NCBI GenBank assembly: GCA_003478935.1
Contig: QUFP01000013.1
Span: forward strand, 43,439 to 107,438
Origin: Firmicutes bacterium AF25-13AC
Lineage (GTDB): Bacteria > Bacillota > Clostridia > Lachnospirales > Lachnospiraceae
Direction: 5' to 3'
DNA length: 64,000 nt
This document shows, piece by piece, positions 48,504-57,934 of this stretch. Made by a program: the position numbers and the translations under genes. The notes beneath the pieces were generated by a model. That model was not told where the DNA came from. It was given only the letters and a program-made list of their open reading frames with translations, and made no database searches. Every line of letters begins with the position of its first letter. The stretch's first letter is position 1.

Positions 48504-49649
48504 TTAATGTGATGTAAGATGCAGACTGCGCTCATAGGCTTCTCGGCTTAGGCTGCATACCTGACTGCGAAGTGTTTCCCAGTAGCCAGAAGAAATCGGA
48601 TGATCACAAGCGGCAGAAAATGCCTGATTGCCAAGCTCACTTTCGATAACTTCATAAAAGTATTCAACTCCTCGTTCGAGTATGCCGCCTTTTGTGGCGG
48701 CATTTTTTGTATCCTGCTCCAACTCCTCTTTTGTTTTTACTGCAATAGCAATCGTGTTTAGTGCGTAGGAATAGACATCAAGAGACAATGCTTCTTCATC
48801 CGACACACAGACAGGCATTGAGGTTGTAAAATCGTGAAGACCACTAAACCAGGTATCAGAAAAATGCTGCATAAATTCTAACAATGCAGACGGCAGAAGA
48901 TCATTACGGCGAAGAGATGGAACTGGATCATCGAAAAATTTCGTAAATGATCGCTGGGCATACTGAAATGCCTTTCCGATATCATTTAGCGTAACTGAAA
49001 GACCAGCCTTTTGTGCGGCTTCGTGAATGCAAAAGCAGGCTTCACAGCAGACATGGCTTGTGATTTTTCCAGCAAGAAAGATCAGTGCCTGAGAGGCAGA
49101 TAAAGAAACTGTTTTTCCATAAGGGGTAAGCAGAATGTCAAGCAGTACACGGCGGTTAGAGTGCTTAAAAGCAGGTGTTGGGGATATGGTATTGATGCCG
49201 ACACTTGTGATATCAATTCCATGAACGTCAGTAAAAATATTTGGAAGAATTTTAACGATAGAAACGTCGTTTCCGAGAAGATTCGCATACCAGTTTTCAT
49301 CTGGTGTTGGAGTAAAGGAATATAAATCTGGCAGTGGCTGTGAGGCGGCACGAAGCGTATTATAATAGGGAAGAAGTATGGTTTTTGCAATATCGACAGA
49401 GACAGTCGGCGGTACTGCGACTATGAGAATTGTAGGATGGAACTTGAATAATACAGAGTCAATTGGATCTGTACAAAGCACACAATCCTTTAATATATTA
49501 GTACGCGAAGCTAATTTTTCTGGATGTTTTCCGATGGCACACACATTTCCTACCATTGGTTGTCTTAATTCTGAAAAAAGATAATGAAGTCCCCTGTTTA
49601 AATAGCCTGCTATAAAACCAGTTCCAAGTATGACAATGTTTTCCTGCAT
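48504..49649 (-). CDS. NAD(P)-binding protein related to pyrroline-5-carboxylate reductase
   Basis: 381 residues. The dinucleotide loop is IVILGTGFIAGYLNRGL at the N-terminus. LIVAVPPTVSVDIAKTILL and VKILPNIFTDV match the ProC Rossmann domain. ATKGGILERGVEYFYEVI near residue 330 matches the ProC dimerisation motif (TxGGxTxxG-like). It is about 100 residues longer than normal ProC and has an extra C-terminal region, so the substrate may differ. AGGAGG precedes the ATG. Monocistronic. Confidence 0.65.
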   Translation of the reverse strand: MQENIVILGTGFIAGYLNRGLHYLFSELRQPMVGNVCAIGKHPEKLASRTNILKDCVLCTDPIDSVLFKFHPTILIVAVPPTVSVDIAKTILLPYYNTLRAASQPLPDLYSFTPTPDENWYANLLGNDVSIVKILPNIFTDVHGIDITSVGINTISPTPAFKHSNRRVLLDILLTPYGKTVSLSASQALIFLAGKITSHVCCEACFCIHEAAQKAGLSVTLNDIGKAFQYAQRSFTKFFDDPVPSLRRNDLLPSALLEFMQHFSDTWFSGLHDFTTSMPVCVSDEEALSLDVYSYALNTIAIAVKTKEELEQDTKNAATKGGILERGVEYFYEVIESELGNQAFSAACDHPISSGYWETLRSQVCSLSREAYERSLHLTSH

Positions 49650-49805
49650 TGAAAAAACCTCCTGTTAATATCATGTTTGCTCTCGCTTTCTTATGATGCA
49701 GTGTAACACAAAACTAAGAGGACGTAAAGAAAAAAGAAAAATAAATGCAACTCGATATAAGAACATCCTATAGCAAAATATAGGAAAAATCCTTTTCTGA
49801 TTTTG

Positions 49806-49893
49806 TTGACAGAAAAAAATAACATGGTATGATAGAACTCAAGCAGTTAAGCTGTTATGAGGGTTTGCAAGTATCCGCATCTAGCATGATGCG
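49806..49893 (+). promoter_or_regulatory. Promoter and repeat-like leader of the peptide importer operon
   Basis: TTGACA (49806-49811) and TATGAT (49828-49833), 16 bases apart. The leader then holds a diverged family A end: GTTAAGCTGTTATG near 49846 and GCGTGAACTGTAAC at 49880-49893. The rest of the 328-base gap 49650-49977 shows no other structure to me. Confidence 0.55.
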
Positions 49894-49977
49894 TGAACTG
49901 TAACTGCAAAATAAAGTTTCCCTGTTGATGGGCGAGAAAAAAGTCTGTTTCGGGGAATGGAAGGGCATGGTACGATT

Positions 49978-51513
49978 ATGAGAAAACATCACATTCTTAC
50001 AGCAGTAGCGGCGGCAGCCGTTTTCAGTCTTGGAGCTAGTACATTGGCTTTAGCAGGCGAGGAGTCAACATCTGGTGGAACTTTCACTTATGCCAGATCT
50101 GATTCTACGACCTCTTTCGATCTTCATCAGGAAATTACAGAAAATAATGCCTTTGCAATTGATAAGGTGTTTGAGTCACTTGTGACTTTTGATAACGATG
50201 GAAATATTATTGACTGGCTGGCAGAAGATCATAAGATCAGTGATGATGGTCTTGTGTATACCTTTACGCTTCGTGATGGTTTAAAGTTTAGCGATGGCAC
50301 AGATGTGACAGCAGAGGATGTTAAGTTTTCCATTGAGCGCCATCTTGAAGTTGGAGGTTCACTTCCAATTGAGGCAGATGTAAAATCTGTTGAGGCAGTG
50401 GATGAAAAGACAGTAGAGATTACACTGGGAACAGCTTACACACCATTTCTTTCAGAGCTTGCCAATTTCTCAAATGGAATTATTCCAAAGGATTTTGGTG
50501 GAAAGACTGAGGAGGAGTTTTTCAAGAATCCAGTTGGTACAGGTCCATTTGCCGTATCCGAGTGGGATCCATCTGGAGATTTGACTTTTGTAAAGAATGA
50601 ATATTACTGGCAGGAAGGAAAGCCATATATTGATGAGCTGGTATATAAAGTAGTAGATGATGACAATCAGGCACTTAATCAGCTGCTTGCAGGTGAGATT
50701 GACGGAATTGAGGATTTGTCACTTAGCAATGCATCAAATGTAGATGGAAATGCTGATACGAAGACAGCAACCAGTTTTAGCTACAATGTAGAAGAACTGT
50801 TCTTTAATACGCTTGATGAGCACTTCAGTGATGAGCATGTACGCCGTGCACTTGCAATGGCAATTGACAGAGAGTCACTGACAAAGGCATTAACCTTTGG
50901 CTATGCAGAGATAGCAAACACTGTTCTTCCGCGTGCGCTTTTGTATCAGACAAATGATACGGTAAATGCGCTTTCGTATGATATTGACGCTGCAAAGGAA
51001 GAATTGGCACAGTCTGCATATCCTGATGGCTTTGACACTACGATCAGCATCGCATCTGGAAATAATACACGTCTTCAGGAGGCACAGATCATTCAGGCAG
51101 CAGGTGCACAGATTGGAATCAATATTGAAATTAATGCACAGGAAATTTCAACATTCCGTTCAGATTTCCGCGATTTAAATTTCTCTATGATGATCAACAG
51201 TGCAACAGCTGATTATCCGGATGCAAACTCTATTTTTGCATTTCAGGTCGATCCAGATGGATGGAGCAAGTGCTACTGGACTTCTTATAACAATGAAACA
51301 GCAGCAGATTTGATGAGAAAAGGACAAGTGACACCAGACGGAGATGAGCGTGCCGCAGTTTACGAAGAGCTGCAGCAGATTTTAGCAGATGAAGTTCCAT
51401 ATATTCCACTGTATAATTCAGAGAATGTAGTTGGACTGAGAGATAATGTAGAGGGCTTTACTGTATTGCCGAATGGAAGTGTCCACTTTGAGGATGTTTA
51501 TTTTGAAGAATAA
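49978..51513 (+). CDS. Peptide/oligopeptide-binding protein (DppA/OppA type)
   Basis: 511 residues from the ATG at 49978, which begins the signal peptide MRKHHILTAVAAAAVFSLGA, likely cut after TLALA; an ATG at 49957 would add seven residues. The mature part is an SBP_bac_5 domain with LAEDHKISDDGLVYTFTLRDGLKFSDGTDVTAEDVKFS, a classic motif, and VRRALAMAIDRESL. No lipobox is visible. It captures peptides for the permeases and ATPases that follow. Confidence 0.93.
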   Translation: MRKHHILTAVAAAAVFSLGASTLALAGEESTSGGTFTYARSDSTTSFDLHQEITENNAFAIDKVFESLVTFDNDGNIIDWLAEDHKISDDGLVYTFTLRDGLKFSDGTDVTAEDVKFSIERHLEVGGSLPIEADVKSVEAVDEKTVEITLGTAYTPFLSELANFSNGIIPKDFGGKTEEEFFKNPVGTGPFAVSEWDPSGDLTFVKNEYYWQEGKPYIDELVYKVVDDDNQALNQLLAGEIDGIEDLSLSNASNVDGNADTKTATSFSYNVEELFFNTLDEHFSDEHVRRALAMAIDRESLTKALTFGYAEIANTVLPRALLYQTNDTVNALSYDIDAAKEELAQSAYPDGFDTTISIASGNNTRLQEAQIIQAAGAQIGINIEINAQEISTFRSDFRDLNFSMMINSATADYPDANSIFAFQVDPDGWSKCYWTSYNNETAADLMRKGQVTPDGDERAAVYEELQQILADEVPYIPLYNSENVVGLRDNVEGFTVLPNGSVHFEDVYFEE

Positions 51514-51523
51514 TAGTTATAAA

Positions 51524-52453
51524 ATGATGACAAGAGCGCTTATTAGGGCAGCTCTTGTCATTGCGCTTGTTACAGCAGCAGTTTTTTTACTGATTCGTCT
51601 CGTGCCAGGAGATCCAGTTGTTATGGTTCTTGGAGAACATGCGACAGATGAGGCAGTAAATCAATTAAGAGAGCAGCTGCATTTAAATGATTCACTGGGG
51701 CAGCAGTTTCTCATTTTTCTGCAAAACGTATTTTTACATGCAGATACGGGCAATTCAATTAAATATGGCGTATCGTGCCGCAGTCTGATTTTACAGTATG
51801 CACCAGTGACACTTTTGCTTGTTGTCATGTCAATGACTATTTCAATTGTTATATCACTGCTTCTTTCATTTACGGCAGCCACACATAAAGATGGCATTGC
51901 AGACCATTTAATTAGGATTATTCCTATTATTGCGCATGGTATGCCTGTTTTTTGGATCGGACTAATTTTGATTCTTATTTTTTCTGTCAATTTGAAGTGG
52001 TTTCCAGTTGGCGGTCTGAAAAAAGGGACAGCAGGCATGATTTATAGTTTGATTTTGCCATCAATAACTGTATCATTTGGGCAGATTCCGCCGCTTGTGC
52101 GTTCACTTAGAGAGCAATTGATAGAAACACTTGATGCAGATTTTGTGCTTACGCTTTGTGCAGCAAAGCTTCCAAGACGTGTAATTTTATGGAAACATGT
52201 GCTTCATAATGCAGTAGTGCCAACATTGATGCTGCTTTCTGTCAATTTGTCTTATTTAATAGGCGGAACACTTGTGGTTGAGCAGGTATTTGCTGTAAAA
52301 GGAATTGGAAAGCTATTATTTGAGGCAATATCCAATCGTGATTTTCCACTTGTAGAGGGAATCACGCTGTACTGCGCATTTTTTGTTGTCATTATTAGCT
52401 TGATTGTTGATTTGATTGCAAAGAAGATTGATCCGCGAATGGCAAAAGTGTAA
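51524..52453 (+). CDS. Peptide ABC permease (DppB type)
   Basis: 309 residues. The start MMTRALIRAALVIALVTAAV at 51524 (or 51527) is chosen, since the longer frame runs inside the binding protein gene. LIRLVPGDPVVMVLGEHATDE is the conserved N-terminal periplasmic block. The EAA-like loop is ETLDADFVLTLCAAKLPRRVILWKHVLHNAVVP. Six membrane segments. Its ribosome binding site is poor (GAAGAA), suggesting coupling to the upstream gene. Confidence 0.93.
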   Translation: MMTRALIRAALVIALVTAAVFLLIRLVPGDPVVMVLGEHATDEAVNQLREQLHLNDSLGQQFLIFLQNVFLHADTGNSIKYGVSCRSLILQYAPVTLLLVVMSMTISIVISLLLSFTAATHKDGIADHLIRIIPIIAHGMPVFWIGLILILIFSVNLKWFPVGGLKKGTAGMIYSLILPSITVSFGQIPPLVRSLREQLIETLDADFVLTLCAAKLPRRVILWKHVLHNAVVPTLMLLSVNLSYLIGGTLVVEQVFAVKGIGKLLFEAISNRDFPLVEGITLYCAFFVVIISLIVDLIAKKIDPRMAKV

Positions 52454-52509
52454 AAATTGCGACAGTATAACATATTAAGTAAAATGAAAGGGCAAAGGCG
52501 CATATTGTT

Positions 52510-53333
52510 ATGAAACAGGCAAAAAGAAAAAAATTAAAAAAAACACATGCGCCGACATTGTGGATCGGTCTTTTTATGATGGGTCTACTGATAGTTTTAG
52601 CTGTACTGGCGCCTGTGATCTGCCCATATGATCCGCTGGAACAAAATCTTGCAGAGTTTCTCCAGGCACCTGGGGCAAAGCACTTGTTTGGAACAGATCA
52701 ATTAGGGCGTGATTTATTCACAAGAACGCTGTATGCTGCGCGAACTGATCTATGGATTATGGTTATGGCTGAGATAGCACCATTTATAATAGGTATTTTT
52801 CTTGGAATGGCAGCAGGATATTTTGGAGGTGCGATTGACTGGCTGGTAGGAATGGCATCAGATACATTTATCGCATTTCCCTTTTATTTGCTTGTCATTG
52901 TGATCGCATTTGCATCTGGTGCAGGTTCGCACGGTATCTTTATCACATATTTGTTAGTTGGATGGCTTATTTACTGCAAGGTAGCACGAGGACAAAGTGC
53001 AGCACTTAAAAATTCAGAGTGGATTGCTGCAGCAAAGATTCTTGGATACTCTGATATTCGAATTTTATTTTGTGAATTGCTCCCCAATATTATTCCGCAG
53101 GCAATTGTCCTTTTAATGACAGATATGGTTGGACTTCTCGTCATTATTGTAACGCTTGGATACTTGGGCATTGGAATTTCACCACCCACACCAGATTGGG
53201 GTACCATGATCTCAGAGGGACAAACCTTTATGACAAGTGCTGGTGGCTTTCAGTTTTGCCTGGTATGTTTGTCGTATATACAGGAGTGGCGCTCTCATTT
53301 ATAGGAGATGGGCTTGCAGATCGTTTTCGTTAA
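52510..53333 (+). pseudogene. Peptide ABC permease (DppC type), single frameshift near the 3' end
   Basis: About 274 residues when joined. One frame runs 52510-53304 and ends with an abnormal tail after FMTSAGG. Adding one G to the GG at 53242-53243 gives SAGWLSVLPGMFVVYTGV and then ALSFIGDGLADRFR, stopping at 53333, which is the expected end of this family. GTDQLGRDLFTRTLYAARTDL is the DppC signature. EWIAAAKILGYSDIRILFCELLPN is the ATPase-docking loop. The missing base is in a short homopolymer, so the gene may be intact. Confidence 0.88.
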
Positions 53334-53358
53334 GAAAAAGAAAGGATGTAAGAATTTT

Positions 53359-54153
53359 ATGGAAAAGCAGACTGATTCAGTTGAAACAGTGAAATCCATA
53401 GCATCAGATTTAAAAGCAGTAGAACCGATTGTATCAGTAAAAAATTTAATAGTGACTGGAAAAGATGGCCGACTTCTTGTCGATCATCTTTCTTTGCAGT
53501 TAAAGCGAGGAGAGACGCTTGGTCTGGTTGGAGAATCAGGTTCAGGAAAGACACTTACATTAAAAAGCCTGATAGGACTGCTTCCTAAAAATCTTTCAGA
53601 GAGCTATGAAGAAAAAAAGATTAACGGAAATGTGGCAATGATTTTTCAAAATCCGATGAGTGCACTCGATCCGCTATGTCCTGTTTTTGCACAGCTCATT
53701 GAGGTTGTTATGATAAGGCAAAATGTGAGCAAAAAAGAAGCGGTATGCCGCGCTAATGAGCTAATTGAGCGCCTTGGTTTACCGAAAGAGCTTTCTAAAA
53801 AGGATCGCCTTCCATCAGAGCTTTCCGGTGGACAATGTCAGAGAATTTTGATTGCCATGGCACTTGCCTGTAACCCAGATGTGCTTTTATGTGATGAACC
53901 GACCACGGCGCTTGATGTTACTGTTCAAAAGCAGACACTTGATTTGATCTTGTCGCTGCAAAAAGAGATGAATTTTGCCATATTGTTCGTCACTCACAAT
54001 TTGGCAGTGGCAGCAGGCATATGCAGTCATCTTGCTGTGATGCATCATGGAAAAATTGTGGAAAGAGCTGCGACAAAGGAGATTTTATTAACGCCTAAGG
54101 ATGAGTATACGAAAATGCTTTTGTCAGCAATTTTGCGTATCCCACATAGATGA
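53359..54153 (+). CDS. Peptide ABC transporter ATPase (DppD type)
   Basis: 264 residues from the ATG at 53359 with AAAGGA upstream; a longer frame overlaps the end of the permease gene. Walker A is GESGSGKTLT, the signature LSGGQCQRI, and Walker B LLCDEPTTALD followed by VTHNLAV. It energises peptide uptake with the next ATPase. Shorter than typical DppD (about 320): it lacks the C-terminal oligopeptide/iron-sulfur extension. Confidence 0.92.
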   Translation: MEKQTDSVETVKSIASDLKAVEPIVSVKNLIVTGKDGRLLVDHLSLQLKRGETLGLVGESGSGKTLTLKSLIGLLPKNLSESYEEKKINGNVAMIFQNPMSALDPLCPVFAQLIEVVMIRQNVSKKEAVCRANELIERLGLPKELSKKDRLPSELSGGQCQRILIAMALACNPDVLLCDEPTTALDVTVQKQTLDLILSLQKEMNFAILFVTHNLAVAAGICSHLAVMHHGKIVERAATKEILLTPKDEYTKMLLSAILRIPHR

Positions 54154-54195
54154 CCCCAACATAATAACATATTATTAAGAAGGAGCGGCAGCAAA

Positions 54196-54972
54196 ATGCA
54201 AAAAAGTGATGTACTTTTAGAAATTAGAAATATTCAGGCATCATACAAAGAATACCCTGCATTAAATAATGTCAGTCTTGATATTAAAAAAAATACAGTA
54301 CTTGGTCTTGTTGGAGAATCAGGTTCAGGAAAGTCAACACTGGCAAAGGTTATCACTGGGCTTTTGCAGGCTGATACGGGAGAAGTTGTATTTGATGGAG
54401 AAATGCTTTATAGCAAGAAAAAGCATTTGCATCGCAAGCAGCAGTGTAAACAAATTCAAATGGTATTTCAAAATCCAGAAGGTTCATTAAATCCAAAGCA
54501 CACAATAGAAAAAATACTTTCTGATGCAATGTTGTTTCATAAAGTTACAGACAGGGTACATGTAAAGGAAAAATGTCAGGAATGGGTACAGCGTATGGAA
54601 CTTCCAGAAGATACACTTTCACGTTTTCCATCATCTTTTTCCGGAGGGCAAAAGCAGCGAATTGCACTTGCAAGAGCGCTCTGTGTTTCACCAAAATTTT
54701 TGATTGCAGATGAGCCAACTAGTGCTTTAGATGTTTCAGTGCAGCTTCGTATGCTGCAATTAATCAAAGAACTTAAACGGGAGATGGGGCTGACAATTCT
54801 TTTCATCTCGCATGATATGGGTGTTATTTATGATATCTGTGATGAGGTGGCTGTCATGAAGGATGGAAAAATTGAAGAGACAGGAGAAAAGGAAGCTTTT
54901 TTTGCGAATCCTAAAACAGAGTATGGAAAACTTCTGCTTGACAGTGTGCCAACTCTGCCGTATTTGGAGTGA
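54196..54972 (+). CDS. Peptide ABC transporter ATPase (DppF type)
   Basis: 258 residues. Walker A GESGSGKSTL, signature FSGGQKQRI, Walker B LIADEPTSALDVS, switch ISHDMGVIYD. AAGGAG precedes the ATG by nine bases. Second ATPase of the Dpp-type importer; slightly short at the C-terminus. A 42-base gap separates it from DppD. Confidence 0.92.
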   Translation: MQKSDVLLEIRNIQASYKEYPALNNVSLDIKKNTVLGLVGESGSGKSTLAKVITGLLQADTGEVVFDGEMLYSKKKHLHRKQQCKQIQMVFQNPEGSLNPKHTIEKILSDAMLFHKVTDRVHVKEKCQEWVQRMELPEDTLSRFPSSFSGGQKQRIALARALCVSPKFLIADEPTSALDVSVQLRMLQLIKELKREMGLTILFISHDMGVIYDICDEVAVMKDGKIEETGEKEAFFANPKTEYGKLLLDSVPTLPYLE

Positions 54973-55027
54973 AGAAGTGGACCGTGAAAGATGAGAGAAA
55001 AGTCAATGAGAGGAAACGGAAGAAACC

Positions 55028-56081
55028 ATGGAAAAGAGAGCAGATTGGATAAAAGAAATTTATGTAGATCAGGCAGATAATTTAAACAAGTTAAAAGCAC
55101 AAACAGATGTGACCGATTCAAAAGTGTAGATGGCATCAGTCAGATACAATATGAAATTCCAGGTTTTGTAGATTTCCACCTCCATGCAGGATGGACTGAT
55201 TTTGATCATGATGATCAGGAAAGAGAAGTAGCTTGGATGTAGAAGGGCGCATTAAGCGCTGCCTTAATGAACTTGTTGCTATGGGTTTTCGTATAGTTCG
55301 CGATGCAGGTGGGCTAGAGTGTATCAAGGCAGATGCATGGAAACAAAGCACTAAAGAAAATGCGCTTTCTGTTGTCGAATGCTCTGGAATGGTGAATGGT
55401 GAAAATGCTAAAGACAGTGCTTTTCAGAATTGTATAAAAAAACGAAACAGTCTGTGGGTAAAGATTTTTGCAACAGGCGGTGTCGGTGCACCACCAGAGA
55501 AAGTACTGATTCCAACAATGAAAAAAGAAATATTTTTCAAGCTGGTACAAGACTATCATGCGGCTGGAAAACTTGTCATGGTTCATACATGGGGCGGAGA
55601 CAGCCTAGACTGGTGCATTGAGGCAGGTGTGGATTCAGTCGAGCATGGTATTTACATGAATCAAAGACAGGCATATGAATTATCATCAAAAAACATACTC
55701 TACGTTCCGACAGCAGCAATTTATCAGCTGCTTGCCGATAATGATAATCCACTGCAGGTCGCATCATTTTTTGCAGAGCATGCGCGCCCAGCTGTTATAG
55801 CACATCAAAAAGCAGTGGAATATTGTGTAAAAGAAGGTGTTCGCATGACTTGCGGAACTGATTTTTATTCTGATCCAAAGCTGTTGGCTCACGAATATGA
55901 GGAAGTTTTTGCATTGCAGCGCTATGGTGTGCCTAAAGAGGAAGCTTGGGCGGCATTTTGTGGACAGACCCTTACAAAAAAAGAGACAGGTGCGTGTCTT
56001 CATTCGACAATCCGATTAAACCGCCATCCGTATGAGATTACTTCACCAGAAGAATTAAAAGCTGCGATTTGCAGAATGTGA
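55028..56081 (+). pseudogene. Metal-dependent amidohydrolase gene with two frameshifts
   Basis: The ATG at 55028 opens MEKRADWIKEIYVDQADNL but stops at 55130. A second frame reads IQYEIPGFVDFHLHAGWTDF, the HxH metal motif, to a stop at 55239. The third frame gives LDVEGRIKRCLNELV and runs to 56081 with KIFATGGVGAP (bridging Lys), VHTWGGDSLDWCIEAGVDSVEHG (His ligands) and CGTDFYSDP (Asp). Joined, this is a roughly 350-residue amidohydrolase of the imidazolonepropionase/Xaa-Pro dipeptidase type. Breaks are near 55111-55120 and 55228-55233, each a net loss of one base. It follows a peptide importer, so a peptide-like substrate is likely. Confidence 0.8.
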
Positions 56082-56092
56082 AGAATAAGTTC

Positions 56093-56121
56093 TTGACATA
56101 TACCTGAAAATACGCTATAGT
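56093..56121 (+). promoter_or_regulatory. Promoter of the ABC-2 exporter operon
   Basis: TTGACA (56093-56098) and TATAGT (56116-56121) with a 17-base spacer. Confidence 0.75.
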
Positions 56122-56139
56122 AAAAGTCCTTTTGCAAAA

Positions 56140-56310
56140 GAATGTACAGCATGTACTAGAACGGACAAACCCTAGAACGGACGGGCCCGAAGACGGGACA
56201 AACCGGATCAGATAGGTATTTTATGGCAAAATCCATAAAAGGCAGACCTACTTGGCAAGATACAGTTCACACATAAGTGAGAACCGTGATAGTTTTTGTA
56301 TGACTACCAG
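56140..56310 (+). promoter_or_regulatory. Structured leader ahead of the ABC-2 exporter
   Basis: The leader has several foldable parts: GTAC/GTAC at 56145-56157; a duplicated TAGAACGGAC (56157 and 56173); a long hairpin TAGGT-A-TTTTATGG / CCATAAAA...ACCTA (56213-56250); and GTTCACAC ATAA GTGAGAAC (about 56265-56284) followed by TTTTT at 56293-56297. The last can act as a terminator. The arrangement resembles an attenuator or riboswitch, but I do not recognise a class. Confidence 0.45.
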
Positions 56311-56321
56311 GAGGAAGTACG

Positions 56322-57110
56322 ATGATTACAGTACAAAATTTATGTAAGACCTATAAGGTCGCAAAGAGAAAAGCAGGCATGAGAGAAGCCTGCCGCAGCT
56401 TATTTCGGCGTGAATATGAAGAAATTCACGCACTTGATCACATCAGTTTTCAGATTGAGGACGGAGAGACAATCGGCTATATTGGCCCAAACGGAGCTGG
56501 TAAGAGTACTTCAATTAAGGTACTCAGCGGCATTTTAACGCCAGATGAGGGAACTTGCGTTGTCAATGGAAAAATTCCATGGAAGGATCGCATTTCATAT
56601 GTAAAGGATATCGGTGTTGTGTTTGGACAGCGAAGCCAGCTTTGGTGGGATGTGCCAGTAATTGACTCGTTTGAACTTTTGCGGGATATCTATTCTATTC
56701 CACAGGCAATGTATAAAAATAATCTTGAAGAACTGACAGAACTTCTAAACTTATCAGAGCTATTAAAAACACCGGCAAGACAGCTCTCACTTGGACAGCG
56801 AATGCGCTGTGAGATTGCGGCATCGCTTCTTCACAGTCCAAGCATTCTTTTCTTGGATGAGCCAACGATAGGACTTGATGCAGTGTCTAAACTTGCCGTG
56901 CGTGATTTTATTAAGCAGCTCAATCAAATCCACAAAACAACAGTAATATTGACTACTCACGATATGCAGGACATCGAAGCAATTACGCATCGTATTATGT
57001 TGATCGGAAAAGGGCGTATCTTGATGGATGGTAGTCCGCAGGAGTTAAAACAGGGTGCATCATCCATGGACGAGGCAGTTGTAAAGCTGTACCGCAGCCT
57101 TGAGATTTAA
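56322..57110 (+). CDS. ABC-2 exporter ATPase
   Basis: 262 residues. Walker A is GPNGAGKSTSIKVLSGIL, the Q-loop region VVFGQRSQLWWDVPVIDSF, the signature LSLGQRMRCE, and Walker B LFLDEPTIGLDAVSKLAV. The RSQLWWD block is typical of the COG4586 group, which works with two ABC-2 permeases. AGGAGG precedes the ATG by eight bases. Substrate unknown; such systems export antibiotics, lipids or glycans. Confidence 0.93.
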   Translation: MITVQNLCKTYKVAKRKAGMREACRSLFRREYEEIHALDHISFQIEDGETIGYIGPNGAGKSTSIKVLSGILTPDEGTCVVNGKIPWKDRISYVKDIGVVFGQRSQLWWDVPVIDSFELLRDIYSIPQAMYKNNLEELTELLNLSELLKTPARQLSLGQRMRCEIAASLLHSPSILFLDEPTIGLDAVSKLAVRDFIKQLNQIHKTTVILTTHDMQDIEAITHRIMLIGKGRILMDGSPQELKQGASSMDEAVVKLYRSLEI

Positions 57111-57127
57111 GAGGGGAGATGAGTCAA

Positions 57128-57931
57128 ATGAAAAAGTATCTCTCTTTTTTTCGCATGCGCTTTTTGATGGGATTACAATATCGCGCAGCGGCAGCAGCTG
57201 GTGTTATCACCCAGTTTACATGGGGATTTATGGAACTTCTTGTCTTTAGAGCATTTTATCAGGCAGATGCGTCTGCTTTCCCAATGAGCTTTGAAGCTGT
57301 CGTCAGCTATATTTGGCTGCAACAGGCATTTTTGGCGCTGTTTATGGCATGGATGATGGAACCTGAGATTTTTTCGTCTATTATGGATGGAAATATTGCG
57401 TATGAGATGTGCCGCCCTGTCCATATTTATTCCATGTGGTTTGCAAGAAGTGTCGCGAACCGTGTGTCAAAGGCATTGCTTCGCTGTGCACCAATTTTAG
57501 TTGTGGCACTATTTTTGCCAAAGCCATATCGATTGATGCTTCCACAGGATCCAATGACGCTTTTCTTATTTTTTCTGACAATGATACTTGGAACATTAGT
57601 AACAGTTGCAATCGGCGTGATTATTTATACCAGCTGCTGTTTTACGATTTCTGCCCAAGGCATTCGCATTTTTTATGCATCAGCGTGTGAGCTTTTGTCA
57701 GGTCAGATCGTGCCGCTTCCATTTATGCCAGAGGTGGTACAGCGTGTGTTAAAGGTGCTTCCGTTTGCCGCTATGCAGAATGTGCCATTTCGAATTTATT
57801 CAGGCGATTTATCAGGCCACGCCAGGGCAGAGGCAATTTTTCTTCAAATATTTTGGCTCATTGTGCTTGTTGGAGTTGGATGGCAATTTGCTAAGCTTGC
57901 CGAAAAAAAGCTAGTTGTGCAGGGAGGGTGA
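57128..57931 (+). CDS. ABC-2 type permease, subunit 1
   Basis: 267 residues with six membrane segments. The ATG at 57128 is preferred to 57119 because GAGGGGAG has better spacing. YRAAAAAGVITQFTWGFMELLVFRAFYQ is the typical N-terminal part, MEPEIFSSIMDGNIAYEMCRPVHIY the conserved cytoplasmic loop (GNIAYEL.RP). It belongs to the PF06182-like ABC-2 group and pairs with the following gene. Confidence 0.88.
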   Translation: MKKYLSFFRMRFLMGLQYRAAAAAGVITQFTWGFMELLVFRAFYQADASAFPMSFEAVVSYIWLQQAFLALFMAWMMEPEIFSSIMDGNIAYEMCRPVHIYSMWFARSVANRVSKALLRCAPILVVALFLPKPYRLMLPQDPMTLFLFFLTMILGTLVTVAIGVIIYTSCCFTISAQGIRIFYASACELLSGQIVPLPFMPEVVQRVLKVLPFAAMQNVPFRIYSGDLSGHARAEAIFLQIFWLIVLVGVGWQFAKLAEKKLVVQGG

Positions 57932-57934
57932 GTC

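Noticed and set aside
49846..49893. A further full family A element in the leader of the peptide importer
   Set aside because: Only the right end (GTGAACTGTAAC) is convincing; the left end is poor and no target duplication is seen, so it is noted only as a diverged relic.
56150..56215. A guanidine (ykkC) riboswitch, because of GGACGGGCCCGAAGACGGGAC
   Set aside because: Some short words are similar, but the conserved core and stem order of the known class could not be found.
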